Source: Bacteroidales bacterium
Lineage (GTDB): Bacteria; Bacteroidota; Bacteroidia; Bacteroidales; UBA932
Assembly (NCBI GenBank): GCA_024401945.1
Contig: JAKSKC010000079.1
Coordinates: 1-6,532, forward strand
Length of the DNA: 6,532 nucleotides
Reading direction: 5' to 3'
Part shown: one piece after another, positions 5,642 to 6,532 of the stretch
Layout: each line of letters begins with the position of its first letter
How positions within the stretch are numbered: position 1 is the stretch's first letter
Notes under the pieces: model-generated
Database searches by the model: none
Told to the model about the DNA's origin: nothing
The model's input: the letters and a program-made list of their open reading frames with translations, nothing else
Translations under genes and position numbers: made by a program

Positions 5642-6532
5642 ATGAGCAACTTCCTTAAAATTCTGACAGAAGTCAAGCATCCCGGAAAAGGCGACAGGGA
5701 CATTGTCGACCTCGGGATGGTCAAGGATATAGACAGGGACGGATCCAGGGTCATCGTGACCCTGGCTTTCCCTAAAAGACGCGACCCGCTCGCAGAATAT
5801 CTTATAGGCAGCACCCGCGCAGCCATCATCAGGAACTGTCCCGACGTCACCGATGTTGAAGTCAAGACCATCGTGGAGGAGGCTCCGGCAGCAAAAAAAG
5901 CTGAATTCGACTTCTCCCAGGTGGAAGGGATAAAGCATATCATCGGCATAGCATCAGGCAAGGGCGGCGTCGGTAAATCAACGGTTGCCGTGAACCTTGC
6001 AGTAGCCCTCGCCCGGCTGGGATTCAAAGTGGGCCTAGCGGACGCCGATGTCTACGGACCGTCCGTACCTACGATGACCGGAACCGAAGGTCTCCAGCCT
6101 TCTGCCGAACAGAACGGGGATTCCGAACTTATTATCCCTCTTGAAAAGTATGGGGTGAAGTGGATGAGCATAGGCTATTTCGCCCAGCGCGGACAGGCCC
6201 TCATATGGAGGGGACCTATGGCCTGCAACGCACTCAAGCAGATGATCCTGGTAGTGAAATGGGGCGAACTTGACTGCCTCCTCATCGAGATGCCTCCGGG
6301 AACAGGAGACATCCATATCAGCCTTCTGCAGGACGTGCCGGTCAATGGCGCAGTGATAGTAACCACTCCTCAGGACGTGGCACTCGCAGACGTGGAAAAG
6401 GGAGTCAATATGTTCCAGAACCCGAGCATCGGGAAACCTATCCTCGGACTGGTCGAGAACATGGCATGGTTCACCCCGGAGGAACTTCCGGAAAACAGAT
6501 ATTACATTTTCGGTAAGGACGGAGGAGCCCGT
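5642..6532 (+). CDS. mrp: Mrp/ApbC-family P-loop ATPase, Fe-S cluster carrier type (3' end missing)
   Basis: Mrp/ApbC/Nbp35 proteins are cytoplasmic homodimeric ATPases that carry and deliver iron-sulfur clusters. The start ATG lies 3 bases after the peptidase stop codon, so translation is probably coupled; 297 residues are visible and the frame stays open to the edge. Residues 1-80 form a MIP18/DUF59 domain (DIVDLGMVKDI at 20-30). A linker leads to the deviant Walker A SGKGGVGKST (105-114), the Mrp signature DADVYGPSVPTM (134-145), the substrate-side loop IWRGPM (188-193), the Walker B-like LLIEMPPGTGD (213-223) and VTTPQDVAL (240-248). Two things stand out. Walker B has Glu216 where Asp is usual, and the segment after ENMAWF (272-277), where the family normally has a cluster-binding CxxC, reads TPEELPENRYYIFG with no cysteine. 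I recall similar CxxC-less sequences in other Bacteroidota, so this is probably a lineage variant rather than damage. The only visible cysteines are C66, C195 and C212. Confidence 0.94.
   Translation, partial: MSNFLKILTEVKHPGKGDRDIVDLGMVKDIDRDGSRVIVTLAFPKRRDPLAEYLIGSTRAAIIRNCPDVTDVEVKTIVEEAPAAKKAEFDFSQVEGIKHIIGIASGKGGVGKSTVAVNLAVALARLGFKVGLADADVYGPSVPTMTGTEGLQPSAEQNGDSELIIPLEKYGVKWMSIGYFAQRGQALIWRGPMACNALKQMILVVKWGELDCLLIEMPPGTGDIHISLLQDVPVNGAVIVTTPQDVALADVEKGVNMFQNPSIGKPILGLVENMAWFTPEELPENRYYIFGKDGGAR

Noticed and set aside
4985..5938. A 317-codon open frame on the minus strand, opposite the peptidase and mrp genes
   Set aside because: It spans the end of one well-supported gene and the start of the next, matches no family I recognise, and is Cys/Val-rich in the way antisense readings of codon-biased genes are. 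It is a shadow frame.

Overview
The window reads as chromosomal DNA of a Bacteroidota bacterium, probably order Bacteroidales. Three things support this: an S46-family dipeptidyl peptidase of the P. gingivalis DPP7/DPP11 type, an EF-G paralogue of the Bacteroides EF-G2 type, and two good matches to the Bacteroidota sigma -7 element TAnnTTTG, with A-rich leaders rather than strong Shine-Dalgarno sites ahead of most genes. Base composition looks moderate (around half GC, judged by eye). I see no mobile element, CRISPR array, tRNA or rRNA.

Layout: two transcription units diverge from a 124-base intergenic region (2860-2983). Leftward (minus strand) run an EF-G paralogue (fusA2-like, 748-2859) and, after a 73-base gap with a perfect 10-bp hairpin, aspS (aspartyl-tRNA synthetase, 5' part only, 674 down to the window edge). 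Rightward (plus strand) run rnhB (RNase HII, 2984-3604), an exported S46 dipeptidyl peptidase (3617-5638) and an Mrp/ApbC-type ATPase (5642 to the window edge, 3' end missing). Gaps of 12 and 3 bases in the rightward set imply one operon.

Functionally the left arm is translation (elongation factor paralogue and tRNA charging). The right arm mixes genome maintenance (ribonucleotide removal), periplasmic peptide digestion and Fe-S cluster carriage, a combination with no obvious shared pathway. All five genes are of recognisable families, so I do not see a wholly undescribed system.

The most interesting content is departure from family consensus. The EF-G paralogue has lost most residues expected for GTP hydrolysis (switch I Thr, switch II His, P-loop Asp, Lys of NKxD), matching the idea of a GTPase-deficient EF-G2. 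The Mrp protein lacks the usual CxxC in its visible part and has Glu in place of the Walker B Asp. The two divergent promoters converge on a common -33 zone with a GTGA-N3-TCAC inverted repeat beside it, a plausible regulatory site.
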